Assembly (NCBI GenBank): GCA_016869275.1 | Contig: VGEO01000008.1 | Location: forward strand, 1-64,000 | Length of the DNA stretch: 64,000 nucleotides | Direction of reading: 5' to 3' | DNA from: Alphaproteobacteria bacterium | GTDB lineage: Bacteria > Pseudomonadota > Alphaproteobacteria > SHVV01 | Shown: piece by piece, positions 16,792 to 24,580 of the stretch | How the letters are laid out: the number at the start of each line of letters is the position of its first letter | Position numbering within the stretch: position 1 is the first letter of the stretch | Position numbers and translations under genes: made by a program | The notes under the pieces: model-generated | The model's database searches: none | What the model was told of the DNA's origin: nothing | The model's input: only the letters and a program-made list of their open reading frames with translations

Positions 16792-17655
16792 CTACTCAGC
16801 CGCGCGGCGTGCCTCGTCCGCGAGCGACTCGTCTTTCAAGAACTTACGCACCACGCGGTTGAACCGCGCCGGGTGTTCCATGTGGGGGAAATGCTTGCAC
16901 TTATCGAAGCTGACCAGGGTCGAGCGTTCGATCTTGCGCGCCGCCTCTTCGGCGCGCGCGAAAATGACGCGCGGATCGTTCAATCCCCACATCAGAAGCG
17001 TCGGTACCTTGATCTCGTGCAGGCGCTCGGCGGTGCGATAGGGGCGGACGGCGTCGAAGTCCATCAGCCCTTTCATGCGCGTTTCATACGCCTCGAGCAC
17101 GCCGGGCAAGCGATAGGTCGTGAGCTGCATCAGGATCACTTCGCGCGGCACGTCGTCGGGGTTGTAGAACACGTTCTGCAACCGCTTGAGACAGACATCG
17201 TAGGTCGGGTTGTGATAGGCCTTGGCGCCGTTGGCGTAGGACTCTTTCAAGGTCTTCTCGAGCTCGGCCTCGGCCAGCGTGCTCGACCCCGACGACACCA
17301 GGATCAGCTTTTCGACCCGCTGCGGCAGCTTGAAATAGGTGAGGATCGAGATCATCGCCCCGAACGAACTGCCGCCGATCGCAAATTTGTCGACGCCGAG
17401 TTGGTCGAGCAGCGCGATCAGATGGTCGACCGTTGGCGGCTGCGGCGGCCCGCTCGTGTAATGGCCCGACTCGGTGAAGCCCTGGCCGAGACAATCCGGC
17501 GCGATCACCCAAAAATCCTGGCCTAGTTCGTCGATATTGCGAAGCCACGATTCGCTCGAGATGCCGACACCATGGACCAGCACGAGCGGATAGCCGCTGC
17601 CGGCGGTGTGATAGCGGGTGCGAACGCCGTTGACCGTGGTGAACTTGGCGCGCAT
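16792..17655 (-). CDS. Alpha/beta hydrolase, meta-cleavage-product hydrolase type (copy 2)
   Basis: 287 residues from the ATG at 17655, whose ribosome site GGAGTAAGG includes the stop of the upstream paralogue. Oxyanion region VLVHGVGISSESWLRNIDEL, nucleophile elbow GGSSFGAM, acid in WGLNDPR and catalytic histidine in KCKHFPHMEHP. It is closely similar throughout to the gene at 17660, clearly a tandem duplication. Enzymes of this type hydrolyse the C-C bond of 2-hydroxy-6-oxo-dienoates made by extradiol dioxygenases. Confidence 0.88.
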   Translation of the reverse strand: MRAKFTTVNGVRTRYHTAGSGYPLVLVHGVGISSESWLRNIDELGQDFWVIAPDCLGQGFTESGHYTSGPPQPPTVDHLIALLDQLGVDKFAIGGSSFGAMISILTYFKLPQRVEKLILVSSGSSTLAEAELEKTLKESYANGAKAYHNPTYDVCLKRLQNVFYNPDDVPREVILMQLTTYRLPGVLEAYETRMKGLMDFDAVRPYRTAERLHEIKVPTLLMWGLNDPRVIFARAEEAARKIERSTLVSFDKCKHFPHMEHPARFNRVVRKFLKDESLADEARRAAE

Positions 17656-17659
17656 GGCC

Positions 17660-18550
17660 TTACTCCGCCGCCGCCAAGGCACCGAATTCGGCGCCCTGTC
17701 CGGCCTCGCGATCGTCCTTGATACGCTCACCCTTCAGAAACTTGCGCGCGATCGCGTTGAAGCGCTCCCAGTGCTCGATGTGCGGTTCGTGGCCGCACTC
17801 GGGAAATCCGACCAGGGTCGAGCGCTCGATCCGATCGGCGGCTTCGACCGCGCGGCTATAGATGACGCGCGGGTCGTTCAATCCCCACACCAGGAGCGTC
17901 GGCACCGAAATCTCGCGCATGCGCTCGGCGACGCGGTACTGGCGTGCGGCCGGATCCATCATCCCCTTCATCCGGCGCTCGTAATTGTCCTTGACGCCGG
18001 GGCGGGCGTAGAGCGTGACCTGCATCCACAGCAGTTCCTCGGGGATCTTCTCGGGATCGTAGAAGATGCGGCCCAGGCGCGCCCGGCAGTTTTCGAGCGT
18101 CGGATCGGTCATCGCCGACATCCCGTTCTTGTAGGCGTTCTGCACCGACTTGAGGTGCTCCTCCTCCGAGAGCGTGCTCGATCCCGATGAGATCAGAATC
18201 AGCTTCTCGACGCGGTCCTTGATCTTGAAATGGGTCAAGATCGAGAGCATCGCCCCAAACGAGCTGCCGGCCATGGCAAACTTCTTGAAGCCGACATAGT
18301 CGGCCAAGGCGATCAGATGATCGACCATATAGGGGTGCGGCGGGCCGCCGGTATAGGCGCCGGTGCCGGTGAATCCGTGCCCCATGGTATCGGGCGCAAC
18401 GACGTGGAAGTTCTGGGCGAGCGCATCGACATTGCGAAGCCACGAGTCGCCGGAAACGCCCGCGCCGTGCACCAGCATCAGCGGTGCGCCACTCCCTTCG
18501 TAATAGTAACGGGTCGGAATCCCACCGATCTCGGCAAACTGTACGCGCAT
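17660..18550 (-). CDS. Alpha/beta hydrolase, meta-cleavage-product hydrolase type (copy 1)
   Basis: 296 residues from the ATG at 18550 with a strong GGAGGAGGG site; longer in-frame starts run antisense through the next gene and are rejected. It has LVHGAGVSGDSWLRNVDALA, nucleophile GSSFGAM, acid WGLNDPR and histidine in ECGHEPHIEH. It is the first gene of the operon 18550-12897, whose order (two hydrolases, amidohydrolase, extradiol dioxygenase, RidA, Rieske oxygenase) is that of an aromatic meta-cleavage pathway. The second copy may act on a different side chain. Confidence 0.9.
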   Translation of the reverse strand: MRVQFAEIGGIPTRYYYEGSGAPLMLVHGAGVSGDSWLRNVDALAQNFHVVAPDTMGHGFTGTGAYTGGPPHPYMVDHLIALADYVGFKKFAMAGSSFGAMLSILTHFKIKDRVEKLILISSGSSTLSEEEHLKSVQNAYKNGMSAMTDPTLENCRARLGRIFYDPEKIPEELLWMQVTLYARPGVKDNYERRMKGMMDPAARQYRVAERMREISVPTLLVWGLNDPRVIYSRAVEAADRIERSTLVGFPECGHEPHIEHWERFNAIARKFLKGERIKDDREAGQGAEFGALAAAE

Positions 18551-18604
18551 TGCGCCCTCCTCCCGGATCGCGGTCCCGGTTCGCCGGTCCGCGTTTCGCT
18601 GCAT

Positions 18605-18633
18605 CCAATTTCTCGTCGCCGACGAATTGTTGG
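18605..18633. promoter_or_regulatory. Dyad symmetry upstream of the meta-cleavage operon
   Basis: A 29-bp interrupted palindrome, CCAA-n4-TCGTCG-c-CGACGA-n4-TTGG, is centred 69 bp upstream of the first hydrolase start in the divergent intergenic region. The size and symmetry suit a dimeric regulator. No regulator gene adjoins. Confidence 0.4.
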
Positions 18634-18669
18634 GGGCATCGGCGGGCCTGTCAATCGTTCCTCGGCGGT

Positions 18670-18697
18670 TTGCGAAAGAATCGCGGCTCTCTATAAG
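18670..18697 (+). promoter_or_regulatory. Candidate promoter for the hemolysin III-like gene
   Basis: TTGCGA (18670-18675), 16-bp spacer, TATAAG (18692-18697). The start codon at 18713 is only about 15 bp downstream of the -10, so the leader would be very short. Confidence 0.4.
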
Positions 18698-18712
18698 CAT
18701 TGATCGTCGACC

Positions 18713-19387
18713 ATGCGTACCGTTCGCTCGATACCCTTCCCGGTCTATTCCCGCGCCGAACGCTTGGCCGACTACGCCATCCACGCGCTCGGGCTCGCGG
18801 CGGCGGCCATCGCCGTGCCGGCACTCGTCTTCGATCATGTCGGCAACGGGCCGGCCGGGATCGGCGTGGCGCTCTACGGTTTCGGGCTGCTCGCGATGTT
18901 GGCCGCGTCGGCGGTCTACAACACGCTCGGCATCTACCGCTACCGCGCGTTCCTCAAGGACATCGATCAGGTCGCGATCTTCTTCATGATCGGCGGGACC
19001 TGCTCGCCACTCACCCTCGTCGCCGGCGGCGGCTGGGCGATCGAGCTGTTCGCGGCGGTGTGGCTGCTCGTTGCGATCGGCATCGCCATCATCGTCGTCC
19101 GCCCCGATCGATTCGAGCGCATCGCCATTCCCTACTATCTGGCGAGCGGTTGGCTGGTGAGTTTGGCCGCGCTCGACGCGCTCGACCGCTGGTCGGCGAG
19201 CGGCGCCACCGGATTGTTCGTGCTCGGCGGCATCATCTACACCGGCGGCATCGCGTTTCACCGCTGGCACGCACTGCCGTACCAAAACGCGCTGTGGCAC
19301 GTGTGCGTCTTGATCGCATCGTGCTGTCAGTACGTCGCGATCGCCGCGTTGGTCGTGTCGCCGATACCGGTCGCGGCGACGCATTGA
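18713..19387 (+). CDS. Hemolysin III/TrhA (PAQR superfamily) membrane protein
   Basis: 224 residues with seven hydrophobic segments. Family landmarks: ERLADYAIHALG, SAVYN, KDIDQVAIFFMIGGTCSP and LWHVCVLIASCCQ. The usual zinc histidines of PAQR proteins are mostly replaced: SxxYH reads YN, DH reads DQ and HxxxH reads NxxxH. Alphaproteobacterial members often carry YN. The protein sits in the inner membrane; the family is linked to membrane energetics and fluidity but its reaction is unsettled. It is a monocistronic gene divergent from the aromatic operon. Confidence 0.83.
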   Translation: MRTVRSIPFPVYSRAERLADYAIHALGLAAAAIAVPALVFDHVGNGPAGIGVALYGFGLLAMLAASAVYNTLGIYRYRAFLKDIDQVAIFFMIGGTCSPLTLVAGGGWAIELFAAVWLLVAIGIAIIVVRPDRFERIAIPYYLASGWLVSLAALDALDRWSASGATGLFVLGGIIYTGGIAFHRWHALPYQNALWHVCVLIASCCQYVAIAALVVSPIPVAATH

Positions 19388-19453
19388 GCGCACGCGAGCG
19401 GCGCGACGCGGCGCGCGTCGTCGTCGCGTGCGACGAGCGCATGTGAAAAGATG

Positions 19454-19483
19454 TTGCGTTTACCATCCATTCAGAAGTACTAA
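19454..19483 (+). promoter_or_regulatory. Candidate promoter for the micro-ORF transcript
   Basis: TTGCGT (19454-19459), 18-bp spacer, TACTAA (19478-19483), in a locally AT-rich island downstream of the hemolysin III-like gene and about 53 bp before the first micro-ORF. Confidence 0.3.
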
Positions 19484-19535
19484 ATACAGTATCAGTGTGT
19501 GAGTTGCGTCTTCGCGTGTGGTCGCCGCGCGTGAG

Positions 19536-19625
19536 ATGACAAAAAAGAAATGCGATCGCGAGGAAGACCGTGAAGCGGCGCAGCGAGTGAGCCGAGTATT
19601 CCTCAACCCTTTTGGGGGGCATTAG
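19536..19625 (+). CDS. Micro-ORF, 29 residues, charged hypothetical peptide
   Basis: ATG to TAG, 29 codons. The N-terminal half is strongly charged (MTKKKCDREEDREAAQR) and the C-terminal half is hydrophobic to glycine-rich (VFLNPFGGH). An in-frame GTG at 19518 could extend it by six codons. Its stop lies five bases before the start of the next micro-ORF, so the two may be translationally coupled, or this one may be a leader. No family recognised. The only support is the open frame, the arrangement and the shared terminator. Confidence 0.35.
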   Translation: MTKKKCDREEDREAAQRVSRVFLNPFGGH

Positions 19626-19630
19626 AAGCC

Positions 19631-19711
19631 ATGGCACGTAAACCTGCTAAGAAAGCACGTAAGACGAAGACGAAGGCGAAGCGCAAGACCGCCAAGCGGA
19701 AGCGCAAGTAG
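19631..19711 (+). CDS. Micro-ORF, 26-residue lysine/arginine-rich peptide
   Basis: ATG to TAG, 26 codons, 16 of them lysine or arginine with the rest almost only alanine and threonine and no acidic residue (starts MARKPAKKARKTK). It resembles the tail of H1-like histones and other nucleic-acid-binding peptides, or a very small ribosome-associated protein. It is followed 16 bp later by a strong intrinsic terminator, which marks it as the end of a real transcript. Its function is unknown; nucleic-acid binding is inferred from charge only. Confidence 0.55.
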   Translation: MARKPAKKARKTKTKAKRKTAKRKRK

Positions 19712-19727
19712 CCTCGCATTCGGTTTC

Positions 19728-19769
19728 AAACGGCTAGCCGGGCTTCGCTTGGCTAGCCGTTTTGTTTTT
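19728..19769 (+). terminator. Strong intrinsic terminator after the micro-ORFs
   Basis: AAACGGCTAGCC pairs perfectly with GGCTAGCCGTTT across an 11-base loop, followed by a T-rich run (TTTTGTTTTT). It is the most convincing rho-independent terminator in the window. Confidence 0.9.
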
Positions 19770-19798
19770 GACGACCCTGACGTCGACTCGTCTCGCCG

Positions 19799-21382
19799 AT
19801 GAATACGTCCTACGCCGCGCGCGGCATGGTCGTCGCGCCGCATCACCTCGCCGCACAAGCCGGGCTTGACGTCCTTCGCGACGGCGGCAACGCAATCGAA
19901 GCCGCGGTCGCGACCGCGGCAGCGATCGCCGTCGTCTATCCGCACATGAACAGTCTCGGCGGCGACAATTTCTGGCTGATCGCCGACGGTGCGGCACCGA
20001 TCGGGATCGACGCCTGCGGCGCCGCCGCGGAGCGCGCCGACGCCGACCACTACCGCGGCCAAGGATTCCGTACGATCCCGACGCGCGGGCCGCTTGCTGC
20101 GCTGACCGTCGCCGGCGCCGTCGCCGGCTGGCACGCTGCGCTCGAACTGAGCGCCCGCTGGGGTGGCCGGCTGCCGCTCGCACGCCTCCTTGCCGATGCG
20201 ATCGCCTACGCGCGCACCGGCTTCGCCGTCACCGGAACGCAAGCCGCCAACACCGCCGCCAAGCGGGACGAGCTCGCGAACGTTCCTGGTTTCGCGGCGA
20301 CGTTCCTCGCGGACGACGCGGCGCCGGCGGTCGGCACCCGGTTCGTGCAGTCGGCGCTCGCGGCAACGCTCGAGCAGCTCGGCCGCGCCGGACTCGACGA
20401 CTTCTACCGCGGCACTATCGCCGACGCGATCGGACGCGACCTGGCTGCGGGCGGGAGCCCGCTCGCCGGCGCCGACCTCGCGGCGCACCGTGCGCGCACG
20501 GTCGAGCCACTCGCGGTGCGGCTGAAGACCGGCACCGTCTACAACATGCCGCCGCCGACGCAAGGCTTGGCGTCGCTCATGATTCTCGGTCTCTTCGACC
20601 GCCTGCCGATCGATGCCCCCGAAACCTTTGCCTTCGTTCACGGCCTGGTCGAGTGCACCAAAGAAGCGTTCCGCGTTCGCGACAACTACATCACTGACCC
20701 GGTCTACATGAAGGTCGACCCCGGCGCGTTCCTGAAGCCGGCCTATCTCGATCAGACCGCGGTCGTCGTCGATATGGAGCGCGCCGCGCCGTTTGGCGGT
20801 ACGCCCGCCAAGGGCGACACCGTCTGGTTCGGCGCGATCGACGGCGCTGGGCGCACGGTGAGCGCGATCCAGAGCATCTATTGGGAATTCGGCTCGGGGG
20901 TGGTCCTGCCGCAGACCGGCATCACGTGGCAGAACCGCGGCGTCTCGTTCTCGCTCGAACCCGGCGCGGTCAACGAGCTCAAGCCCGGGCGGCGCCCGTT
21001 CCACACGATTCAGCCGGCCTTGGCCCACCTCAACGACGGCCGGCGCATGGTCTACGGCACCATGGGCGGCGACGGCCAGCCGCAGACTCAGGCAATGGTC
21101 TATGCGCGCCATGTTCGCTTCGGCCATGACCTCGGCCCGGCGATCGCGGCGCCACGCTGGGTGCTCGGTCGAACCTGGGGCACCGCCGTCAGCAACCTGC
21201 GGATCGAAAGCCGACTCGATGCGGGCGTCATCGCCCGGCTCCGGCAGGTCGGCCAGGACGTCCAGGTGGTGGAGCCGATGACCGAGATCATGGGCCACGC
21301 TGGCGCGATTGTGCATCGCCCCGACGGCATCATCTACGGGGCCGCCGACCCGCGCGGCGACGGCATCGCCACCGGCTTCTGA
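19799..21382 (+). CDS. Gamma-glutamyltransferase family protein
   Basis: 527 residues. It begins with the GGT pattern MVVAPHHLAAQAGLDVLRDGGNAIEAAVA and PHMNSLGGDNFWLI. The autoprocessing site, where a threonine becomes the N-terminal nucleophile of the small subunit, is KGDTVWFGAIDGAG. A later block is PGRRPFHTIQPALA. The enzyme is an Ntn-hydrolase that cleaves gamma-glutamyl amides or acts as an acylase. No obvious signal peptide is present, so it may be cytosolic. The promoter must lie after the terminator at 19769. It ends 18 bp from the convergent inositol-phosphate synthase gene. Confidence 0.9.
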   Translation: MNTSYAARGMVVAPHHLAAQAGLDVLRDGGNAIEAAVATAAAIAVVYPHMNSLGGDNFWLIADGAAPIGIDACGAAAERADADHYRGQGFRTIPTRGPLAALTVAGAVAGWHAALELSARWGGRLPLARLLADAIAYARTGFAVTGTQAANTAAKRDELANVPGFAATFLADDAAPAVGTRFVQSALAATLEQLGRAGLDDFYRGTIADAIGRDLAAGGSPLAGADLAAHRARTVEPLAVRLKTGTVYNMPPPTQGLASLMILGLFDRLPIDAPETFAFVHGLVECTKEAFRVRDNYITDPVYMKVDPGAFLKPAYLDQTAVVVDMERAAPFGGTPAKGDTVWFGAIDGAGRTVSAIQSIYWEFGSGVVLPQTGITWQNRGVSFSLEPGAVNELKPGRRPFHTIQPALAHLNDGRRMVYGTMGGDGQPQTQAMVYARHVRFGHDLGPAIAAPRWVLGRTWGTAVSNLRIESRLDAGVIARLRQVGQDVQVVEPMTEIMGHAGAIVHRPDGIIYGAADPRGDGIATGF

Positions 21383-21400
21383 AGCGGCGCGTCGAAGCGG

Positions 21401-22531
21401 CTATTCGGCGGCGACGGCCTTGTCGCCCTTGGCAGCGAGCGGGTGCGCGGCGCCCGTGATGAAGGCCTCGCACGCCTCGCGCGCGTCAGAATCGCGCATC
21501 TGCTTGGGCGGGCTCTTCATATAGTAAGCCGACACCGGCTCGATCGGCCCGCCCAGACCGCGCAAGAGCGCGAGTTTCGCGCACCGCACCGCATCGATCA
21601 CGACGCCGGCGCTGTTGGGCGAATCCTGGACCGAGAGCCTGAGTTCGAGCTCGATCGGCGCACCGCCGAACCCGCGCCCCTCCATGCGGATGAAACACAC
21701 CTTGTTGTCGCCCTGCCAAAACACGTAGTCCGAAGGGCCGATATGGATGTCGCGCGCGTCGAGCCGCTCGTCCAGCTGCGACTGTACCGCCTCGGTCTTC
21801 GAGAATTTCTTCGACTTGAGGCGATCGAGCGCCAGCATATTGAGGAAGTCGGTATTGCCGCCGGTATTGAGCTGATACGTGCGATCGAGGGCGTAACCGC
21901 GGTCGGCGAAGAGACGCGCCAATGCGCGATGGACGATGGTGGCGCCGACCTGGCTCTTGATGTCGTCGCCGACGATCGGCAGGCCGGCAGCGCGGAACTT
22001 CTCGCCCCAGATCGGGTTCGACGCGACGAACACCGGGACGCAGTTCACCATCGCCGTGCCGGCATCGAGGCAGCTCTGCGCGTAGTACTTGACCGCCTGC
22101 TCGGACCCGACCGGCATGTAACAAACCAGGACCTCGGTGCGGGTTTCCCGTAACCGCCGGGCGACGTCGACCGGCACGGCATCGGCGGCGCGAAACGCCT
22201 CGTCCTCGGGATAGTCGGCCATGTGCGGCGCTATGCCATCGAGGACCGGCCCCATCTCGACCAGAACCCCTGACGAAGGGATCGCCTTCTGAAAAATCAG
22301 CGTCCGGTTGGGTTTCTCGAAGATCGCCTGCTCAAGCGGTCGCCCGACCTTGCGGCGATCGACGTCGAACGCGGCCACGACTTGGATGTCGCTGGATGCG
22401 AATCCGCCGATGTTGGGGTGCATGAGCCCGGTCGCGTCGTCGCCCGCCTGAGAGCGGTAGTACTCGAGACCTTGGACGAATGAGCTCGCGCAGTTCCCAA
22501 CCCCTGCGATTGCCACACGTATCTTTTTCAT
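21401..22531 (-). CDS. ino1: Inositol-3-phosphate synthase (myo-inositol-1-phosphate synthase)
   Basis: 376 residues. N-terminal Rossmann fold VAIAGVGNCASSFVQGLEYY; characteristic MIPS blocks VCYMPVGSEQAVKYYAQ, NPIWGEKFRAAGLPIVGDD, QLNTGGNTDFLNM and DSPNSAGVVIDAVRCAK. It converts glucose-6-phosphate to inositol phosphate with internal NAD+ redox, feeding phosphatidylinositol or inositol-derived solutes. The length fits the bacterial/archaeal-type enzyme (about 370). It is monocistronic, preceded by GAGG 13 bases before the ATG. Confidence 0.94.
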   Translation of the reverse strand: MKKIRVAIAGVGNCASSFVQGLEYYRSQAGDDATGLMHPNIGGFASSDIQVVAAFDVDRRKVGRPLEQAIFEKPNRTLIFQKAIPSSGVLVEMGPVLDGIAPHMADYPEDEAFRAADAVPVDVARRLRETRTEVLVCYMPVGSEQAVKYYAQSCLDAGTAMVNCVPVFVASNPIWGEKFRAAGLPIVGDDIKSQVGATIVHRALARLFADRGYALDRTYQLNTGGNTDFLNMLALDRLKSKKFSKTEAVQSQLDERLDARDIHIGPSDYVFWQGDNKVCFIRMEGRGFGGAPIELELRLSVQDSPNSAGVVIDAVRCAKLALLRGLGGPIEPVSAYYMKSPPKQMRDSDAREACEAFITGAAHPLAAKGDKAVAAE

Positions 22532-22667
22532 CTATGTGACCTCATTCGGGGCAACAACCACCAAACACGCGCGGCACCGTGGCGACTGGACAAGCCAAAG
22601 TTTCTTGAGTCGAGCGTAGTTTACGGCGAGTTCGAGAAACCCGCCAGGGGGAGGGGTGAGCGGGTAA

Positions 22668-22686
22668 ACGGACATTCGATGTCCGT
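22668..22686 (-). terminator. Hairpin after the TetR gene (weak terminator)
   Basis: ACGGACA-ttcga-TGTCCGT is a perfect 7-bp stem with a 5-base loop and only a few Ts behind it on the minus strand. It lies 64 bp downstream of the TetR stop and upstream of ino1. It could instead be an ino1 operator. Confidence 0.4.
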
Positions 22687-22749
22687 CGGTGCAAATGCGT
22701 TGGCGCGATGATTTCCGTCTTCCAGCGGGCGCTCACGAAGTCGTGAACC

Positions 22750-23340
22750 CTAAGAAATACGCGCCGATCGAGCTCCGACAAGCAGCGCACTCAGCAAGTC
22801 GATGACCCGGCGCGAGGACGGTACGGCACCGGCGAACTTGTGATTGAGCGCGAATCCGTCGAACGCCATGAACACGAGGTGAGCGACGTCGTCGCTCCGG
22901 ACCGACGCGCGCTGCTCGGGCGGCAGGTTCTGCGCGATGAGTGCCGAAATCCGCGCTTCGGACCACGCGAGCAGATCGCGTCGATACTCCGCGGCCGACG
23001 CCAGCGAAATCGCCTGCATCAGGATATTGGCAAAGCCGTTGTCGCGCGAGGGCAACTCTTCGAATAGCGATATCAGAATGCGTCTTATTCGCTCCGATGG
23101 CTCGCCGACACCGGCAAGATCGTGCTCGAGCGCGACGAGGTGGTCGCGGATCCACGGCTCCGCCACCGCGTAGACCACCGCCAGTTTCGAGGGAAAATAG
23201 ACATAGATATTGGACGTCGCCATTTTGGCGCGGCGCGCGATGTCAGCCATGGTGGTCGCGGCGTAGCCGTTGGCGACGAACAGGGCTCGTGCCGCGTCGA
23301 GGATCGCGTCACGCACCACTTCTTTTTTAACCTGTCCCAC
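22750..23340 (-). CDS. TetR/AcrR family transcriptional regulator
   Basis: 196 residues. The N-terminal HTH is typical: AILDAARALFVANGYAATTM, DIARRAKMATSNIYVYFPSK (about 12-60), followed by a helical ligand domain. It is divergent from the NicX-like/molybdenum hydroxylase operon. A perfect palindrome covers both promoters, so it most likely represses itself and the operon until a pathway ligand binds. Confidence 0.92.
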   Translation of the reverse strand: MGQVKKEVVRDAILDAARALFVANGYAATTMADIARRAKMATSNIYVYFPSKLAVVYAVAEPWIRDHLVALEHDLAGVGEPSERIRRILISLFEELPSRDNGFANILMQAISLASAAEYRRDLLAWSEARISALIAQNLPPEQRASVRSDDVAHLVFMAFDGFALNHKFAGAVPSSRRVIDLLSALLVGARSARIS

Positions 23341-23364
23341 GGTTTCGGACCGATTGCCGCCTGT

Positions 23365-23393
23365 TTGACAAACGAATTGTATTCGTTTTTAAT
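23365..23393 (+). promoter_or_regulatory. Sigma70 promoter of the NicX-like/molybdenum hydroxylase operon
   Basis: TTGACA (23365-23370), exactly 17 bp, TTTAAT (23388-23393). This is the best sigma70 match in the window. The leader to the ATG at 23497 is about 97 bases. Confidence 0.75.
23370..23388. promoter_or_regulatory. Probable TetR operator, perfect palindrome within the promoter spacer
   Basis: AAACGAATtgtATTCGTTT, 8-bp arms around a 3-base centre, fills the -35/-10 spacer of the rightward promoter and overlaps the -10 of the leftward promoter. Bound repressor would block both. Assignment to the adjacent TetR protein is inferred from position. Confidence 0.75.
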
Positions 23394-23404
23394 TCTCATC
23401 CCAA
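23376..23404 (-). promoter_or_regulatory. Candidate promoter of the TetR gene
   Basis: On the minus strand TTGGGA (23404-23399), 17 bp, TACAAT (23381-23376). It overlaps the operator, in keeping with autoregulation. Confidence 0.5.
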
Positions 23405-23496
23405 GGCCAATCGCTCAACCGACGGGCGCGCCAAGTCGCCGCCGTCTATTTTTCGCGCCTATACTGCCGATCGCCGCTCCGAGGAGGAATTCCCGC

Positions 23497-24564
23497 ATGC
23501 GCCCCCAACTCATCAATCCAGCCCAACTCGCCAGCTTGTTCCGCAAGGAGTTCGAGCTCTGTCGCGTCGCCAAGGGCGAAACCGTCGCGATCCTGACCGA
23601 CCTCTCGACCCGGCCTTCCTTCATCGAAGCCGCGTTCGCGGCCGCCGCCGACCTCGGCGCCGACGTTTACGCGATGTGCGTCAATCAGGTGCCGAGCTGG
23701 CATCGCGTCGGTATCTCGACCGTCGGGCAGTGCAAGGGCACGCTCGAAGCCTTCAAGGCGGCCGACATGTTGGTGTGCCTGCACATTCCGCTATTCACCA
23801 AGTGGATGAAAGAGGTGCGTAAGGGCGGCACCCGCGTCCTCATGGTGATCGACCATCCGGACGACCTCGAGTCGCTAATGTCGCCGCCGGGCCTCAAGGA
23901 CGCCGTCATCCACGCCGGCAAGCGCTTACAGGCCGCCAAGACGATGCGGGTCACCAGCGCGGCCGGAACCGACTTGACGGTCAAGGTCGGCGAATACCCG
24001 ACCATGATCCAGTACGGTTACGCCGATGAGCCCGGTCGGTTCGATCACTGGGGCGGCGGTCATGTCCACACCTTCCCGAACGAAGGCTCGGCCAACGGCA
24101 CCGTCGTGATCCAACCCGGCGATCTCGTCGTGCTGCCCTACAATCGCTACGTCGTCGACACCGTCCGTCTCGAGATTCGCGACGGCTTCGTGCGCAAGAT
24201 CGAGGGCGGGCTCGATGCGCGCCTGATGTCGCATTGGCTCGACGGCAACAAGAAGAGCGAGGACGATCTCGACGGCCACGCGATCTCGCATCTCGGCTGG
24301 GGCCTCAACCCGAACGCACGCTGGGACAATCTCGCGCTGTGGGGCGACGATCCCGAGCGCACCTACGCGGCCGCGCGCACCTTCCCCGGCAACTTCCTGT
24401 TTTCGACCGGCCCCAACAACGAAGGCGGCGGCAAGCGGGCGACCACCGGCCACTACGACGTGCCGATGCGCGACTGCACCGTCATCCTCGATAACGACGT
24501 CATCATCGAGCGCGGCCGCTTCCGCGACCCCAAGTTGATCGTGCCGGCCACCACCGCGATCTGA
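23497..24564 (+). CDS. 2,5-dihydroxypyridine 5,6-dioxygenase family protein (NicX-like)
   Basis: 355 residues from the ATG at 23497 (GAGGAGG upstream). It shares with NicX the blocks YGYADEPGRFDHW, ISHLGWGLNPNARW and GNFLFSTGPNNEGGGKR. The likely Fe2+ ligands are H265 in ISHLGWGL and H319/D321 in GHYDVP, matching the known 2-His-1-carboxylate site of NicX. That enzyme opens dihydroxypyridine to N-formylmaleamate. The fold is related to M29 aminopeptidases, and some homologues are annotated as leucyl aminopeptidase. It is the first gene of a TetR-controlled operon with a molybdenum hydroxylase, which supports ring cleavage of an N-heteroaromatic. Confidence 0.85.
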   Translation: MRPQLINPAQLASLFRKEFELCRVAKGETVAILTDLSTRPSFIEAAFAAAADLGADVYAMCVNQVPSWHRVGISTVGQCKGTLEAFKAADMLVCLHIPLFTKWMKEVRKGGTRVLMVIDHPDDLESLMSPPGLKDAVIHAGKRLQAAKTMRVTSAAGTDLTVKVGEYPTMIQYGYADEPGRFDHWGGGHVHTFPNEGSANGTVVIQPGDLVVLPYNRYVVDTVRLEIRDGFVRKIEGGLDARLMSHWLDGNKKSEDDLDGHAISHLGWGLNPNARWDNLALWGDDPERTYAAARTFPGNFLFSTGPNNEGGGKRATTGHYDVPMRDCTVILDNDVIIERGRFRDPKLIVPATTAI

Positions 24565-24580
24565 GCGACCGCAGCGGACG

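Noticed and set aside
18551..19393. N-terminal extension of the first meta-cleavage hydrolase (in-frame start at 19393)
   Set aside because: The extension would run antisense through the hemolysin III-like gene, is not protein-like, and a strong GGAGGAGGG site supports the start at 18550.
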